From the NCBI GenBank assembly GCA_900546785.1, contig URED01000020.1:1-37035 (forward strand): a stretch of DNA of 37,035 nt. Direction: 5' to 3'. The position numbers and the translations under genes were made by a program. The notes beneath the pieces are model-generated. The model was given only the letters and a program-made list of their open reading frames with translations, was not told the DNA's origin and searched no databases. This document shows positions 1 to 8,478 of this stretch, in pieces; positions within the stretch are counted from its first letter, which is position 1, and each line of letters begins with the position of its first letter. Origin of the DNA: an uncultured Oscillospiraceae bacterium. GTDB lineage: Bacteria; Bacillota; Clostridia; Oscillospirales; Acutalibacteraceae.

Positions 1-43
1 CTCGCAAGAAAACGAAATTCAGCTCGATTTCTCGAAGTCTCCT

Positions 44-95
44 CAGCGTGTAGGACTGCCCACTTTTCTAAATTCACACATTTTTCTACACGCTG
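44..95. repeat. 10-bp inverted repeat with 32-nt spacer
   Basis: CAGCGTGTAG at 44-53 is the exact reverse complement of CTACACGCTG at 86-95. It sits just before an intrinsic terminator, so it may form a long-range stem in the 3' end of a transcript entering from the left. Bases 1-96 show no convincing reading frame. The repeat is short enough to be chance. Confidence 0.35.
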
Positions 96-96
96 A

Positions 97-120
97 AACC
101 GCCCGGTTGGGCGGTTTTTT
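97..120 (+). terminator. Intrinsic terminator of a gene left of the window
   Basis: An eight-pair stem (AACCGCCC, loop GGTT, GGGCGGTT) runs straight into a T tract at 115-120. The T run is on the plus strand, so it ends a rightward transcript whose gene lies outside the window. The convergent XRE gene ends 26 bases further on. Confidence 0.8.
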
Positions 121-146
121 GCATTCAGCCGGGCGGGTTTTGCTTT

Positions 147-797
147 TTACTTTTTATGCCTGCTATTTTTATAGGAAACGGCGGCGCCTATGTAATAGAT
201 GGGTATGGTGAGGAACAGGATCCACAGCGGATGCCACAGGCTGAAATGGAAGCCGCCTATAAAAAATAGGATCAGCACCACTGCAGGATAGCAAAAGATG
301 AGCAGATTTTTCTTTTCACGCGCAAAAATGAACGTATAAAAAACAGGAATGGTCAAAATACAGAGCCAGGAGCTTTTCCAAAGGCTGCTGTTGATAACGC
401 CAAGCGCCACCATGGCAAAAATTGCGATGAACGGATATGCGTAAAACAGCCACGAGCGTTTTTTCTTTGCCGGCCGTTTATGCTCGTCTTTTTTCATATC
501 GGATTCTGTTTGTGCTTTTTCCGCCACCGCCGTTTGCGCGCCCGTATTTGCCGCAGGCTGCACGGGCGAATTTGCCGAATCTGTCTTTTTCGCCTCGCCG
601 CAGTTCAGTATCTCATCCACCGAAAGGCCGTAAAGCTTTGAGAGCTTTAACATATTATCCGTATCGGGAACCGCATATCCCTGCTCCCATTTTGAGATGG
701 ACTGCCTGGAAACGCCAAGCTTTTCCGCAAGCTTTTCCTGGCTTAATTTATTTTCTGTTCTGAGCTTTTTTAGATAATCACCCTGTTTGATTGACAT
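147..797 (-). CDS. XRE-family transcriptional regulator with C-terminal membrane segments
   Basis: This 216-residue protein starts with a helix-turn-helix of the XRE/Cro type (about residues 8-62; SQEKLAEKLGVSRQSISKWE is the recognition core). A low-complexity polar linker rich in A, K, T and Q follows (about 68-112). The rest holds about four hydrophobic segments, ending in a basic tail. Clostridial regulators of this build are common and are thought to sense membrane or envelope state, but no ligand can be read here. The ATG at 797 follows a GAGGT site at seven bases. A candidate promoter (TTGAAA, 18 bp, TATAAT) lies at 835-864. It is transcribed alone and convergent with whatever ends at 120. 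A second protein of the same build is at 34067-34696. Confidence 0.85.
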   Translation of the reverse strand: MSIKQGDYLKKLRTENKLSQEKLAEKLGVSRQSISKWEQGYAVPDTDNMLKLSKLYGLSVDEILNCGEAKKTDSANSPVQPAANTGAQTAVAEKAQTESDMKKDEHKRPAKKKRSWLFYAYPFIAIFAMVALGVINSSLWKSSWLCILTIPVFYTFIFAREKKNLLIFCYPAVVLILFFIGGFHFSLWHPLWILFLTIPIYYIGAAVSYKNSRHKK

Positions 798-834
798 GTT
801 TATACCTCAAGATATCGTAAATCATAATAGATAT

Positions 835-864
835 ATTATATATGAAAGGATGAGGCAATTTCAA
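835..864 (-). promoter_or_regulatory. Candidate sigma-A promoter of the XRE gene
   Basis: On the minus strand, TTGAAA (859-864) and TATAAT (835-840) are separated by 18 bases and lie upstream of the ATG at 797. Both hexamers are close to consensus. Assigned by eye only. Confidence 0.5.
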
Positions 865-899
865 GTCGTTGTGTTTTCTTTAATAAATAATTAATGTCT

Positions 900-1922
900 T
901 TATTTGGCAAGCCTGATGGTTATGGAAGTTCCCTTGTTTTCACGGCTTTCGATTGAAACGCCGCCGCCCAAGTATTCGGCGGTGTGCTTAACGATCGCAA
1001 GACCGAGTCCCGTGCCGCCCGTTGCCTTGGAGCGGGATTTATCCACTCTGAAAAACCGTTCAAAAACGCGGTCCAGATACTTTTCGGGAATACCGATGCC
1101 TGTATCGCTTACCGTAAGCAGGCAGTATGCTTCGCCGTCCTCAACGATCACCTCTACCCTGCCACCGTCGATATTATATTTGATGGCGTTCTCAACAACA
1201 TTATAAACAAGTTCCTCTATAAGCGATTTTGTGCCCCTTACGCGGCACGGCGCGCCGCTTACGGTAACCGTTACATTCTTTTTCTGCGCCTTTACGGAAA
1301 GCGCCTCCACGCAGTATTCCACAACAGGCATAAGCTCTACAAAATCTATAATGGGCTTGTAATCATATTCCTCAAGCTGAGAGAGCTGAATAATATCATG
1401 CGTTAAGTTTATGAGCCGCTGCGATTCCTTATAGATGATGCCGCCGATTGCAGGAACGTCGCCCGGCTGCACCATGTTGCTCTGAAGCATCTCGCCGTAA
1501 CCGGAGATCGCCGTGAGCGGCGTTTTCAGCTCATGGGAAACATTTGCCGTAAAACGTTTTTTCATATTGAGGAGCTTTTCCTTTTCATCAAGCTGCACCT
1601 GAATCTTATCCGCAAAAGGCTTCAGCTCGTTATATCTGCAATTTTTGCTGATATTTGCAACGTCATCGCCCATTTTTTCTATATCCGTGCGCAGTATTTT
1701 TGAAATAATAAAAGCCGCCGCAAAAGAGATTAAAAGCGCGACTGCCAGCACGGGGATAGCCGTGACCCCGGTAAAAAGCGCAACGCGGCTCATATCCGCG
1801 CCCTCCAGATCTCTGATATAAACGGCGGCGAAGATCGCAAACGCCGCTATGGAAACAAGCACCGAGCAGCCGGTTGCGATCAGCATGGTATTAAATATTT
1901 TGCCGGTCATTCTACCTGTCAC
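900..1922 (-). CDS. Sensor histidine kinase, PhoR-like
   Basis: Membrane-bound histidine kinase, likely partner of the response regulator immediately upstream. With the GTG start at 1922 it has 340 residues: two transmembrane helices (about 11-36 and 50-75) enclosing a very short outer loop, a juxtamembrane linker, a HisKA domain with the phosphoacceptor His130 in NVSHELKTPL, and a HATPase domain with the N box ENAIKYN, G1 box DTGIGI (273-278) and G2 box GGTGLGLAI (302-310). The reading frame stays open upstream to a TTG at 1964, but that stretch overlaps the conserved C-terminus of the regulator and has no ribosome site. GTG at 1922 follows GGTGAT and starts two bases past the regulator's stop; ATG at 1910 is the alternative. 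The short outer loop suits a kinase that gets its signal from a membrane partner, as PhoR does from Pst/PhoU. The phosphate role is inferred from the neighbours. Confidence 0.85.
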   Translation of the reverse strand: MTGRMTGKIFNTMLIATGCSVLVSIAAFAIFAAVYIRDLEGADMSRVALFTGVTAIPVLAVALLISFAAAFIISKILRTDIEKMGDDVANISKNCRYNELKPFADKIQVQLDEKEKLLNMKKRFTANVSHELKTPLTAISGYGEMLQSNMVQPGDVPAIGGIIYKESQRLINLTHDIIQLSQLEEYDYKPIIDFVELMPVVEYCVEALSVKAQKKNVTVTVSGAPCRVRGTKSLIEELVYNVVENAIKYNIDGGRVEVIVEDGEAYCLLTVSDTGIGIPEKYLDRVFERFFRVDKSRSKATGGTGLGLAIVKHTAEYLGGGVSIESRENKGTSITIRLAK

Positions 1923-1923
1923 A

Positions 1924-2598
1924 TCAATCACCCAGCTTATAGCCGACGTGGCGGATCGTTTCAATAAGCGAACCGCTTTCGCCGAGTTTTTTCCTTAAAG
2001 TAAGTATATGGCTGTCCACCGTGCGGGATTCGCTTTCGCTGTCATACCCCCACACTTTATTGAGCAGCTGCTCGCGCGTAACGGCAATGCCTTTGTTTAA
2101 GATAAGATACTTCAGTATCTCATACTCCTTAAACGTGAGCTCCACTTCTTTGCCGAAGGAATATACCTTGTGTTTTTTATCATCTAATGTAATAGACTCA
2201 TATGTATGCGTCTTGCGCTCATCCCTGTCCCCGGTACGCCTTAAAAGCGCCTTGATCCGGGAAAGAAATATCATAACGGAAAACGGCTTGGTTATATAAT
2301 CGTCCGCACCGCTGTCAAGCCCTTTGATCGCGTCTATCTCAGAATCCTTTGCCGTTACCATAACGATAGGAACATATTTATAATCCGCGCTGGCACGCAG
2401 CTTTTTGGTTATGCTCAGCCCGTCTTCTCCCGGCAGCATAACATCTATAACAATAAGATCGGGAATTTCCCTTTTCAGCTCCTCATAGAATGCCTTGGGG
2501 TTATCAAAGCCGCGCACCTCGTAGCCGTTGCCCTGAAGGGCATATGATTCCAGCTCGCGCACGCTGCTGTCGTCCTCCAAAATATAAATCAGCGGCAT
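1924..2598 (-). CDS. Response regulator, OmpR/PhoB family
   Basis: This 224-residue DNA-binding regulator has a receiver domain (about 1-118) and an OmpR/PhoB winged helix (about 130-224). The acidic pocket D9/D10, phosphoacceptor D52 in IVIDVMLPGEDG, T82 and K104 in YITKPF are all present. The C-terminus carries the usual SRTVDSHILTLRKKLG and ETIRHVGYKL motifs. The ATG at 2598 has a strong AGAGGTGAT site. It lies 27 bases downstream of the Na/Pi symporter gene and directly upstream of the kinase, so the three look like one operon. By context it would control phosphate genes by binding 11-bp direct repeats such as those at 4459-4479. The family is certain; the phosphate assignment is inferred. 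Confidence 0.9.
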   Translation of the reverse strand: MPLIYILEDDSSVRELESYALQGNGYEVRGFDNPKAFYEELKREIPDLIVIDVMLPGEDGLSITKKLRASADYKYVPIVMVTAKDSEIDAIKGLDSGADDYITKPFSVMIFLSRIKALLRRTGDRDERKTHTYESITLDDKKHKVYSFGKEVELTFKEYEILKYLILNKGIAVTREQLLNKVWGYDSESESRTVDSHILTLRKKLGESGSLIETIRHVGYKLGD

Positions 2599-2625
2599 AA
2601 TCCATCACCTCTCAACAACATTATC

Positions 2626-4377
2626 TCAGTTAAGTGAATATTTTTCAAGATAGGAATCCAGATTTTCAATAAAATCCTTATCGCTCTCTTTGATTTCCCG
2701 TGTGTATTCGTGAACATTGTATTCGCCGCTTTCAAGCTCTATGACCGAAACGGCAAGACTTGCGCAGTGATCCGCAATCCTTTCAAGCGCGTTGATCAGA
2801 TCAAGGAAAACAAAGCCCTGTGATACGGAGCAGGAGCCTTCCTCAATGCGCTTTAAATGGCGGCTTTTCAGCTCTTTTTTAAGCTTATCTATAACCTCTT
2901 CAAGCGGCCCTATCTCTCTCATTTTGGAAATATCGTTTGCGTTAAATGCCTCAACGGTAATGTTGACGATCTTAGTAACAGCCGCTATCATGACCGAAAG
3001 ATCATATTTTGCCTTATCCGAAAACGCAATATTTTTCTTGATGATATTTTTCTTGATCTTAAGCACGTCTTCACAGTAATCGGAGATCTTTTCAAGATCC
3101 TCTATGGCGTGGTGGAGAATAAAGACGTTTTTGCTGTCCTCATCACTGAGCTGAAGAGAACTTACTTTAACAAGATAAGTTTCCAGGATCTCCTCGTACT
3201 TATCTGTTTTCTTTTCGTTATCATAAATCTTCTGCGCCTTTTCGGGCTTGTAGTTTTTAAAAAGGGAAAATGCCGTCATTGCCGTTTTTTCAACAAGCTG
3301 CGCCATCTGCACGGTTGCTTCTCTGCTTTTTTCAACGGCATAGGAGGGGGTGAGCAAAAAGCGCTCGTCCAGCAGCACGGGTGCATCGGAATCGCTTTTT
3401 TTGCCGTCCCTTATCGTCAGGCGGGCAAGCTTTTCCAGCTGCTTTGTAAACGGCAGCAAAACAACGGTTGAAAAGATATTGAATACGGAATGAACAATAG
3501 CGATCTGAGACGGCGTAACCGCATTTTGCAGAAAATCAAAATGGAATATCGCATTTGCACCGTAAAACAGAATAACGGCAAGAACGACGCCGATTATGTT
3601 GAAGTAAAGATGCGCAAACGCGGCGCGCTTTGCATTTTTGCTGGTTCCTACGCAAGAGATCAGAGCCGTGACGCACGTGCCGATATTCTGCCCCAGAATA
3701 ACGGGAAACGCCGTTGCAAACGGCACTGTGCCCGTAAGCGAGAGCGCCTGCAAAATACCTACCGACGCGCTTGAGGACTGAATGACCGCCGTGAGGATCA
3801 TACCTGCAAGTATGCCCAAAACAGGATTTGAGAATTTAACAAGAACAGAGGCAAACTGTTGGTTATCGGCAAGGCCGCTCATGGAATCGCTCATGAATTC
3901 CATGCCGATCATAAGTATGCCGAAGCCGGCTATGATGCCGCCTATGTTTTTGCGCTTTTCGTTTTTTGAGAACATCAGCAGGAACACGCCGATAAGGGCA
4001 AGCACCGGCGCAAAGGAGGACGGCTTGAGCAGGTTGACGATCAGACTGTCGCCGTCTATACCGGTAAGCGAAAGGATCCACGCGGTTGCAGTGGTTCCGA
4101 TATTTGCGCCCATGATTACGCCGATCGCCCGGGAAAGCTCCATGATGCCCGAATTTACAAAACCGACCACCATAACGGTGACGGCGGAGGAGGACTGGAT
4201 AACAGCCGTTACAGCACAGCCGAGGAGCACGCCCTTGTACGTTTTATCCGTCATTTTTTCAAGGATCTGTTCCAGCTTGCCGCCGGAGATCTTTTCAAGC
4301 CCGTCGCCCATCATATTCATACCGTAAAGGAAAAGGGCAAGTCCGCCTAAAAGCGAAAAAACAGAATAAATACTCAT
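2626..4377 (-). CDS. Na+/phosphate cotransporter family protein with C-terminal PhoU-like domain
   Basis: This 583-residue membrane protein is of the NptA/YjbB type, which moves phosphate with sodium. The N-terminal half (about 1-320) holds two inverted transport repeats, each with a QSSSA motif (61-65 and 200-204) and glycine-rich helices (ANIGTT, QNIGTC). Residues about 345-570 are helical and PhoU-like, with the paired motifs DLEKISDYCEDV and ALERIADHCASL expected of PhoU metal-binding bundles. The start at 4377 has a GAGGGA site. It is first in an apparent operon with the PhoB-like and PhoR-like genes, and is divergent from the small ORF and ABC genes. Since the pst operon at 15986-19309 lacks phoU, this tail may supply the PhoU function; that is inference. 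Direction of transport (uptake or efflux) cannot be read from the sequence. Confidence 0.88.
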   Translation of the reverse strand: MSIYSVFSLLGGLALFLYGMNMMGDGLEKISGGKLEQILEKMTDKTYKGVLLGCAVTAVIQSSSAVTVMVVGFVNSGIMELSRAIGVIMGANIGTTATAWILSLTGIDGDSLIVNLLKPSSFAPVLALIGVFLLMFSKNEKRKNIGGIIAGFGILMIGMEFMSDSMSGLADNQQFASVLVKFSNPVLGILAGMILTAVIQSSSASVGILQALSLTGTVPFATAFPVILGQNIGTCVTALISCVGTSKNAKRAAFAHLYFNIIGVVLAVILFYGANAIFHFDFLQNAVTPSQIAIVHSVFNIFSTVVLLPFTKQLEKLARLTIRDGKKSDSDAPVLLDERFLLTPSYAVEKSREATVQMAQLVEKTAMTAFSLFKNYKPEKAQKIYDNEKKTDKYEEILETYLVKVSSLQLSDEDSKNVFILHHAIEDLEKISDYCEDVLKIKKNIIKKNIAFSDKAKYDLSVMIAAVTKIVNITVEAFNANDISKMREIGPLEEVIDKLKKELKSRHLKRIEEGSCSVSQGFVFLDLINALERIADHCASLAVSVIELESGEYNVHEYTREIKESDKDFIENLDSYLEKYSLN

Positions 4378-4458
4378 AACTATCCCTCAAAATTTTATTT
4401 ACATAATCCTTATAACGCGAATACCATAACAGGGCATAATCAAATAAATGCGGTTTTT

Positions 4459-4479
4459 ATGTCAAATCCATGTCAAATC
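4459..4479. promoter_or_regulatory. Candidate Pho box (11-bp-spaced direct repeat)
   Basis: ATGTCAAATC occurs twice, at 4459-4468 and 4470-4479, with 11-base periodicity, so both copies face one side of the helix. PhoB-type regulators bind 11-bp direct repeats, and the TGTCA core is that of the enterobacterial Pho box. On the minus strand the same bases read as repeated TTTGACAT, and TTGACA followed 17 bases later by TGATTA could serve as a promoter for the symporter operon. It sits between the phosphate operon and the ABC operon and could serve either. Confidence 0.55.
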
Positions 4480-4505
4480 GCTCGTTTTTTATTGTGATAC
4501 GAGTG

Positions 4506-4534
4506 TTGACACCGGATTGGATTGATGATATACT
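4506..4534 (+). promoter_or_regulatory. Strong sigma-A promoter of the small ORF and ABC operon
   Basis: TTGACA (4506-4511), a 17-base spacer and TATACT (4529-4534) form a near-consensus vegetative promoter. The start codon of the small ORF is about 80 bases downstream. It lies 26 bases right of the candidate Pho box. Confidence 0.75.
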
Positions 4535-4614
4535 CTTTTACATGAGCGAACAGGCAGACCGATCCTGCCCGCTGCGCCCCAAAACAACAGATATTGAAAG
4601 GAGTGAACATAATC

Positions 4615-4725
4615 ATGACAAAGTACAGAATGGCCGACCGTTATGAACGCATACTATACAGATCTATCTTACAGGATATTTGCTTACCAGCTTATTATGT
4701 TCACTTGAAAGAGTATACAACGTGA
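4615..4725 (+). CDS. Small ORF (36 residues): leader peptide or exported peptide
   Basis: ATG at 4615 follows AAAGGAG at a spacing of about 11 bases and opens a frame of 36 codons ending in TGA at 4723-4725. The peptide starts MTKYRMADRYERILYRSILQ, is rich in tyrosine and basic residues near the N-terminus, and has a single cysteine (residue 23) in ICLPAYYVH. It lies between a near-consensus promoter and an intrinsic terminator that precedes two ABC exporter genes. Two readings fit. It may be a translated leader controlling read-through into the ABC genes, as known for bmrB in front of the heterodimeric exporter bmrCD of Bacillus subtilis. Or it may be a peptide carried by the exporter. I recognise no family, and no maturation enzyme is nearby. 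Confidence 0.55.
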   Translation: MTKYRMADRYERILYRSILQDICLPAYYVHLKEYTT

Positions 4726-4733
4726 TCCGTAAA

Positions 4734-4770
4734 GCCGCCGGCAGATATGACCGGCGGCTGTTTTATTTTA
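4734..4770 (+). terminator. Intrinsic terminator or attenuator before the ABC genes
   Basis: An eight-pair GC stem (GCCGCCGG 4734-4741, CCGGCGGC 4751-4758) with a nine-base loop is followed by TGTTTTATTTT. The stem begins eight bases after the small ORF's stop, and the ribosome binding site of the ABC gene starts right after the T tract. A ribosome stalled near the end of the small ORF would cover the left arm, as expected for translation-coupled attenuation. No obvious competing antiterminator stem was found by eye. Confidence 0.75.
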
Positions 4771-4784
4771 CAGGAGGTGTTGAA

Positions 4785-6608
4785 ATGCCGTGGATACCCG
4801 TGCACGAGGATACGACGGTGCCCGTGTTCAAGAATATTCTTTACGCCGTAAAAATAATCTACAAAGCGCACAAGCCTTACCTATTTTGGAACATATTTTC
4901 CGAATTTACATATGTGATATTCCGAACCTACATTCAAAGCGTGCTGTTTCTTAAAGTGCTGCTTTCCGTAATTGAGGGCGGATATTCCTTTTCCTATTAC
5001 GTAAGGATACTTTTGATATTTTTCCTTGTTGGACTGCTGGATAAGCTGATCTCCAATATAAGCGATTATAAGAGCCTTGTGGGTCAAAAGATCGTTTACA
5101 AAAAGCTGAACAACATGATCTTTGAAAAGGCGTGCGAAGTGGATATAAACTGCTATGAGAACCCGGAGTTTTATGACAAATACCAGCGCGCGACGGAGAT
5201 ACTGACCGGCGGCTACTTTTTTGCTTTTGCACTGAGCCTTGCGAACGTCATAAGCGCATTTATCGCTTTCTTTTCCGTAACGGGCACCGTTGCAACGATA
5301 GACCCCGCTTATCTCGTTTTTCTGATTCCCGTGCTGCTTGTATTCGTGGTTGAGGTCATAAAGAGCAGGGTTGTTTACAAGCGTGATTTCAGCATGGCGA
5401 CCAACAACAGGATAAAAGCCTATGCCCAGAGAACGCTTTTTCTTAAGGATTTTTCAAAGGATATAAGAACCTCTAATATTTTTGAGGTCATAAAGAGCAG
5501 GTTTGACAATGCCGTTAAAAGCAATGTGGAGATACTGAAAAAATACGGAATGAAGCTGTTTTTATTCAGCATGGCAAGCTCCATCATGGGTGAATTTTTG
5601 CCGATCGTGGGTACATACGCCTATGCAGGGTATCAGTTCGTAGTTACGAATGATCTTACCGTGTCCGGCTTTTCCGTCGTGCTCTCCGCAATCGATTCGG
5701 TGCGGCTGGCGGCGCAGTCCATGGCTTGGGGATTTTCCGAACTTTCCGCCTCCGCTCTTTATTTTCAGAACCTGCGCGAATTTTTTGAGTATGAACCGTC
5801 CGTTGTTTCCGGCAGCAAAAAGGCACCGGAATTTGAGAGCATAGAGTTTAAAAATGTTTCTTTCAGATATCCGAGCGCAAAAACAAATTCCATCAGCAAC
5901 CTGAGCTTAAAAATTGAAAAAGGACAGACAATCGCCGTTGTGGGCATAAACGGAGCGGGCAAAAGCACCTTCGTTAAGCTGCTTATGCGTTTTTACGATG
6001 TTACAAGCGGCGAAATCCTTTATAACGGAATAAATATTAAAGAATATGACCTGGAAAGCCTGCGCGCCAGAATAGCCGCTGTTTTTCAGGATTACAGAAA
6101 CTTTGCGCTTTCCGTTAACGAAAACGTGATGTGCCGCGAATGTGATGAGACGGATAAGCAGCTTGCCGGAGACGCGCTGAAAAAGAGCGGCATCTACGGC
6201 AAAATACAGACCCTTGACCGGGGCGCGGATACCGTGCTTACACGGGAATTTGACGAAAAGGGCGCCGGCCTATCCGGCGGAGAGGCGCAGAAGATGGCGG
6301 TTGCAAGGCTGTTTGCAAGGGATTATGACATAGCCGTGCTGGACGAGCCCTCTTCCGCGCTGGACCCCATTGCCGAATACAAAATGTACGAAAATCTGAT
6401 AAGGGAAACCAAAGCCAAAACGATCATCTATATCTCCCACCGTCTTTCAAGCGCTGTGCTTTCAGATAATATTTTCGTGCTTGAAAACGGCAGGCTCATC
6501 GAGAGCGGGAGCCATAAGCAGCTTATGGCAAACGGAAAAGAATACGCAAGGATGTTTGCGCTGCAGGCGTCCAGCTACCGAAAGGAGGGTGATGAAATTG
6601 AAGCGTAA
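4785..6608 (+). CDS. ABC exporter, fused membrane and ATPase domains (first of a pair)
   Basis: This 607-residue half-transporter has about six membrane helices in residues 20-330 and an ATPase domain from about 350. Walker A is GINGAGKST (387-395), the signature LSGGEAQKMAVAR starts at 496, and Walker B with the catalytic glutamate is AVLDEP (E521), followed by the switch histidine in ISHRLSS. All catalytic residues are intact. The ATG at 4785 is chosen because AGGAGGTG stands six to seven bases before it; the frame is open back to 4680 but that part overlaps the small ORF and the terminator. The next ABC gene overlaps its end by 17 bases, so the two probably form a heterodimer. The REFDEKGAGLSGGEAQ context resembles peptide and lantibiotic-type exporters, but the substrate is unknown. 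Confidence 0.9.
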   Translation: MPWIPVHEDTTVPVFKNILYAVKIIYKAHKPYLFWNIFSEFTYVIFRTYIQSVLFLKVLLSVIEGGYSFSYYVRILLIFFLVGLLDKLISNISDYKSLVGQKIVYKKLNNMIFEKACEVDINCYENPEFYDKYQRATEILTGGYFFAFALSLANVISAFIAFFSVTGTVATIDPAYLVFLIPVLLVFVVEVIKSRVVYKRDFSMATNNRIKAYAQRTLFLKDFSKDIRTSNIFEVIKSRFDNAVKSNVEILKKYGMKLFLFSMASSIMGEFLPIVGTYAYAGYQFVVTNDLTVSGFSVVLSAIDSVRLAAQSMAWGFSELSASALYFQNLREFFEYEPSVVSGSKKAPEFESIEFKNVSFRYPSAKTNSISNLSLKIEKGQTIAVVGINGAGKSTFVKLLMRFYDVTSGEILYNGINIKEYDLESLRARIAAVFQDYRNFALSVNENVMCRECDETDKQLAGDALKKSGIYGKIQTLDRGADTVLTREFDEKGAGLSGGEAQKMAVARLFARDYDIAVLDEPSSALDPIAEYKMYENLIRETKAKTIIYISHRLSSAVLSDNIFVLENGRLIESGSHKQLMANGKEYARMFALQASSYRKEGDEIEA

Positions 6609-8391
6609 ACGAAAATCAAAAGCGCATTCCACACAATCCAATCTGTTTTACTTCATAAGGCTTCTTTTCAAGATATCCCCGCTGCTTGTTATAGGTGAGG
6701 CCATGTGGGGCGTTCTGCTCAAGCTGCCCACGAGGCTCATTGCCGTAATCGGCGTCAAATACGTTGTAGACGTGGTTACAAGTCATGACGATCTTTCCAA
6801 AATAGCCTTCGCCATTGTCGGTATTGCGGTCATACTGCTTGTAAGCGAGGTGATCTGCTGGCTTTTCCGGGAATTTTACTGGAACATTGCAAGAGAAAGG
6901 GCCAACGCCGGGCTGAGCACGATCTTTTACGAAAAGGCAAGATCGCTTGACCTTGAATCTTATGACGACCCGTATTTTTACAATAATTTTATTGTGGCAA
7001 TAGAATCTTCCACGGGGAACCTGAATAATATTCTTACGATGATAAGAGATTATATGGGCGAGCTGATATCGCTTATCACGATATGCACCGTTATTCTAGC
7101 GCTGGATCCCGTATGCCTTTTGATCATCCTTGCGATCATCATTCTGTTTACGCCGATCAGCAAAAAGATAGGCAATCTGCAGTCCGAAAGGCGAATCGAA
7201 AACAACCGCCTGCACAGAAAATCAGATTACTTTGCCCGCGTTTTCTATCTGCAGGACTATGCAAAGGAAGTTAGGATAAACAACATCAGACCGCTTCTGA
7301 TCAAAAGATACGGCGAGGCGGCGGACGACGTTACAGAGAACCAGCGCAGATACGTGGGCAAGATAGACTTGATCTATTTCTTTCAGGAAACCGGCGTTCA
7401 GGTGCTTGGCTTCATGTTTATTCTGCCGCTTTATCTGGGATACTGCGTGATCCGGTCCGAAACGCTTTCCGCCGGTGATTTCATAGCCACCTTTAACGGC
7501 GCATATTCGGTTGCCACTTCCTTTTCTTTCCTGACCGTAGCCATTGCAAGGAACTTTTCCGAGCAGGCAAAGATGATTGAAAAATTCCGCGAGTTCCTGA
7601 GCAGGACGAACAATATTAAAGACGGCGAACACACGGCGAAATGCGGCGAGCCGGAAACGATAGAGCTGAAAAACGTTTCTTTCACTTACCCCGGCAATAC
7701 AAAACCCACCTTAAAAAATATAAATATTACGCTGCACCCGTATGAAAAGATAGCCCTTGTAGGCTACAACGGCGCGGGAAAGACCACACTTACCAACCTG
7801 CTGCTGCGCCTTTACGACGTGACGGACGGCGAAATATTAATTGGCGGCAAAAATATAAAAGACGAAACGCTTGAGAGCCACCGCGCAAGATTTGCCGCCG
7901 TTTTTCAGGATTTTCAGATCTTTGCCGCAACGCTTGGAGAAAATGTTTCATTGGACGAAAATGTAAATAAAGAAGATGCGGAAAAGGCGCTTGAAAACAG
8001 CGGATTCAAAAAAGAACTTCCGAACGGGATCAACACGGAGCTTTTAAGGGAATTTGACGACGACGGCATAATGCTTTCCGGCGGCGAGGCGCAGAAGGTT
8101 GCCGTTTCCAGAGCATTCTATAAAAAATGCCCGTATGTTATCATGGACGAACCCTCCGCAAATCTTGATCCGATTGCGGAGTATAACCTGAACAGATCCA
8201 TGATGAACGCGGCAAAGCACAAGACGGTCATCTTCATCTCGCACCGCCTTTCAACAACAAGGCATGCGGACAGGATCTATGTTATGGAAAACGGCGAGAT
8301 CGTTGAAAGCGGAACGCATGAGCAGCTTATGGCGATGAACGGAAAATATGCTTACATGTTTGAGCTTCAGGCTGAAAAATACAGATCATGA
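6592..8391 (+). CDS. ABC exporter, fused membrane and ATPase domains (second of a pair)
   Basis: This 599-residue half-transporter is the likely heterodimer partner of the preceding gene. A basic N-terminus (KLKRKRKSK) leads to about six membrane helices (residues 18-320) and an ATPase domain with Walker A GYNGAGKTT (391-399), signature LSGGEAQKVAVSR from 495, Walker B YVIMDEP (E520) and an ISHRLST switch. Both subunits keep the catalytic glutamate, unlike heterodimeric multidrug exporters such as BmrCD where one site is degenerate. ATG 6592 is supported by AAAGGAGG a few bases upstream; an in-frame extension to 6481 lies wholly inside the first ABC gene and is rejected. No clear terminator follows at 8392-8470. 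Confidence 0.9.
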   Translation: MKLKRKRKSKAHSTQSNLFYFIRLLFKISPLLVIGEAMWGVLLKLPTRLIAVIGVKYVVDVVTSHDDLSKIAFAIVGIAVILLVSEVICWLFREFYWNIARERANAGLSTIFYEKARSLDLESYDDPYFYNNFIVAIESSTGNLNNILTMIRDYMGELISLITICTVILALDPVCLLIILAIIILFTPISKKIGNLQSERRIENNRLHRKSDYFARVFYLQDYAKEVRINNIRPLLIKRYGEAADDVTENQRRYVGKIDLIYFFQETGVQVLGFMFILPLYLGYCVIRSETLSAGDFIATFNGAYSVATSFSFLTVAIARNFSEQAKMIEKFREFLSRTNNIKDGEHTAKCGEPETIELKNVSFTYPGNTKPTLKNINITLHPYEKIALVGYNGAGKTTLTNLLLRLYDVTDGEILIGGKNIKDETLESHRARFAAVFQDFQIFAATLGENVSLDENVNKEDAEKALENSGFKKELPNGINTELLREFDDDGIMLSGGEAQKVAVSRAFYKKCPYVIMDEPSANLDPIAEYNLNRSMMNAAKHKTVIFISHRLSTTRHADRIYVMENGEIVESGTHEQLMAMNGKYAYMFELQAEKYRS

Positions 8392-8478
8392 TCTTTTGCA
8401 TGACATAAAATACTTGAAGAATTAAAAATTGTATAAAATATTGCCGCCCGAAGCAGCAAAATTAATCAAGTATTTACA

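Noticed and set aside
1..96. tRNA, 5S rRNA or riboswitch at the left edge
   Set aside because: No cloverleaf, CCA end or known aptamer core could be traced; only a short inverted repeat and a terminator are visible.
4680..4784. N-terminal extension of the first ABC protein
   Set aside because: The extension overlaps the small ORF and the terminator, and a strong ribosome site marks ATG 4785.
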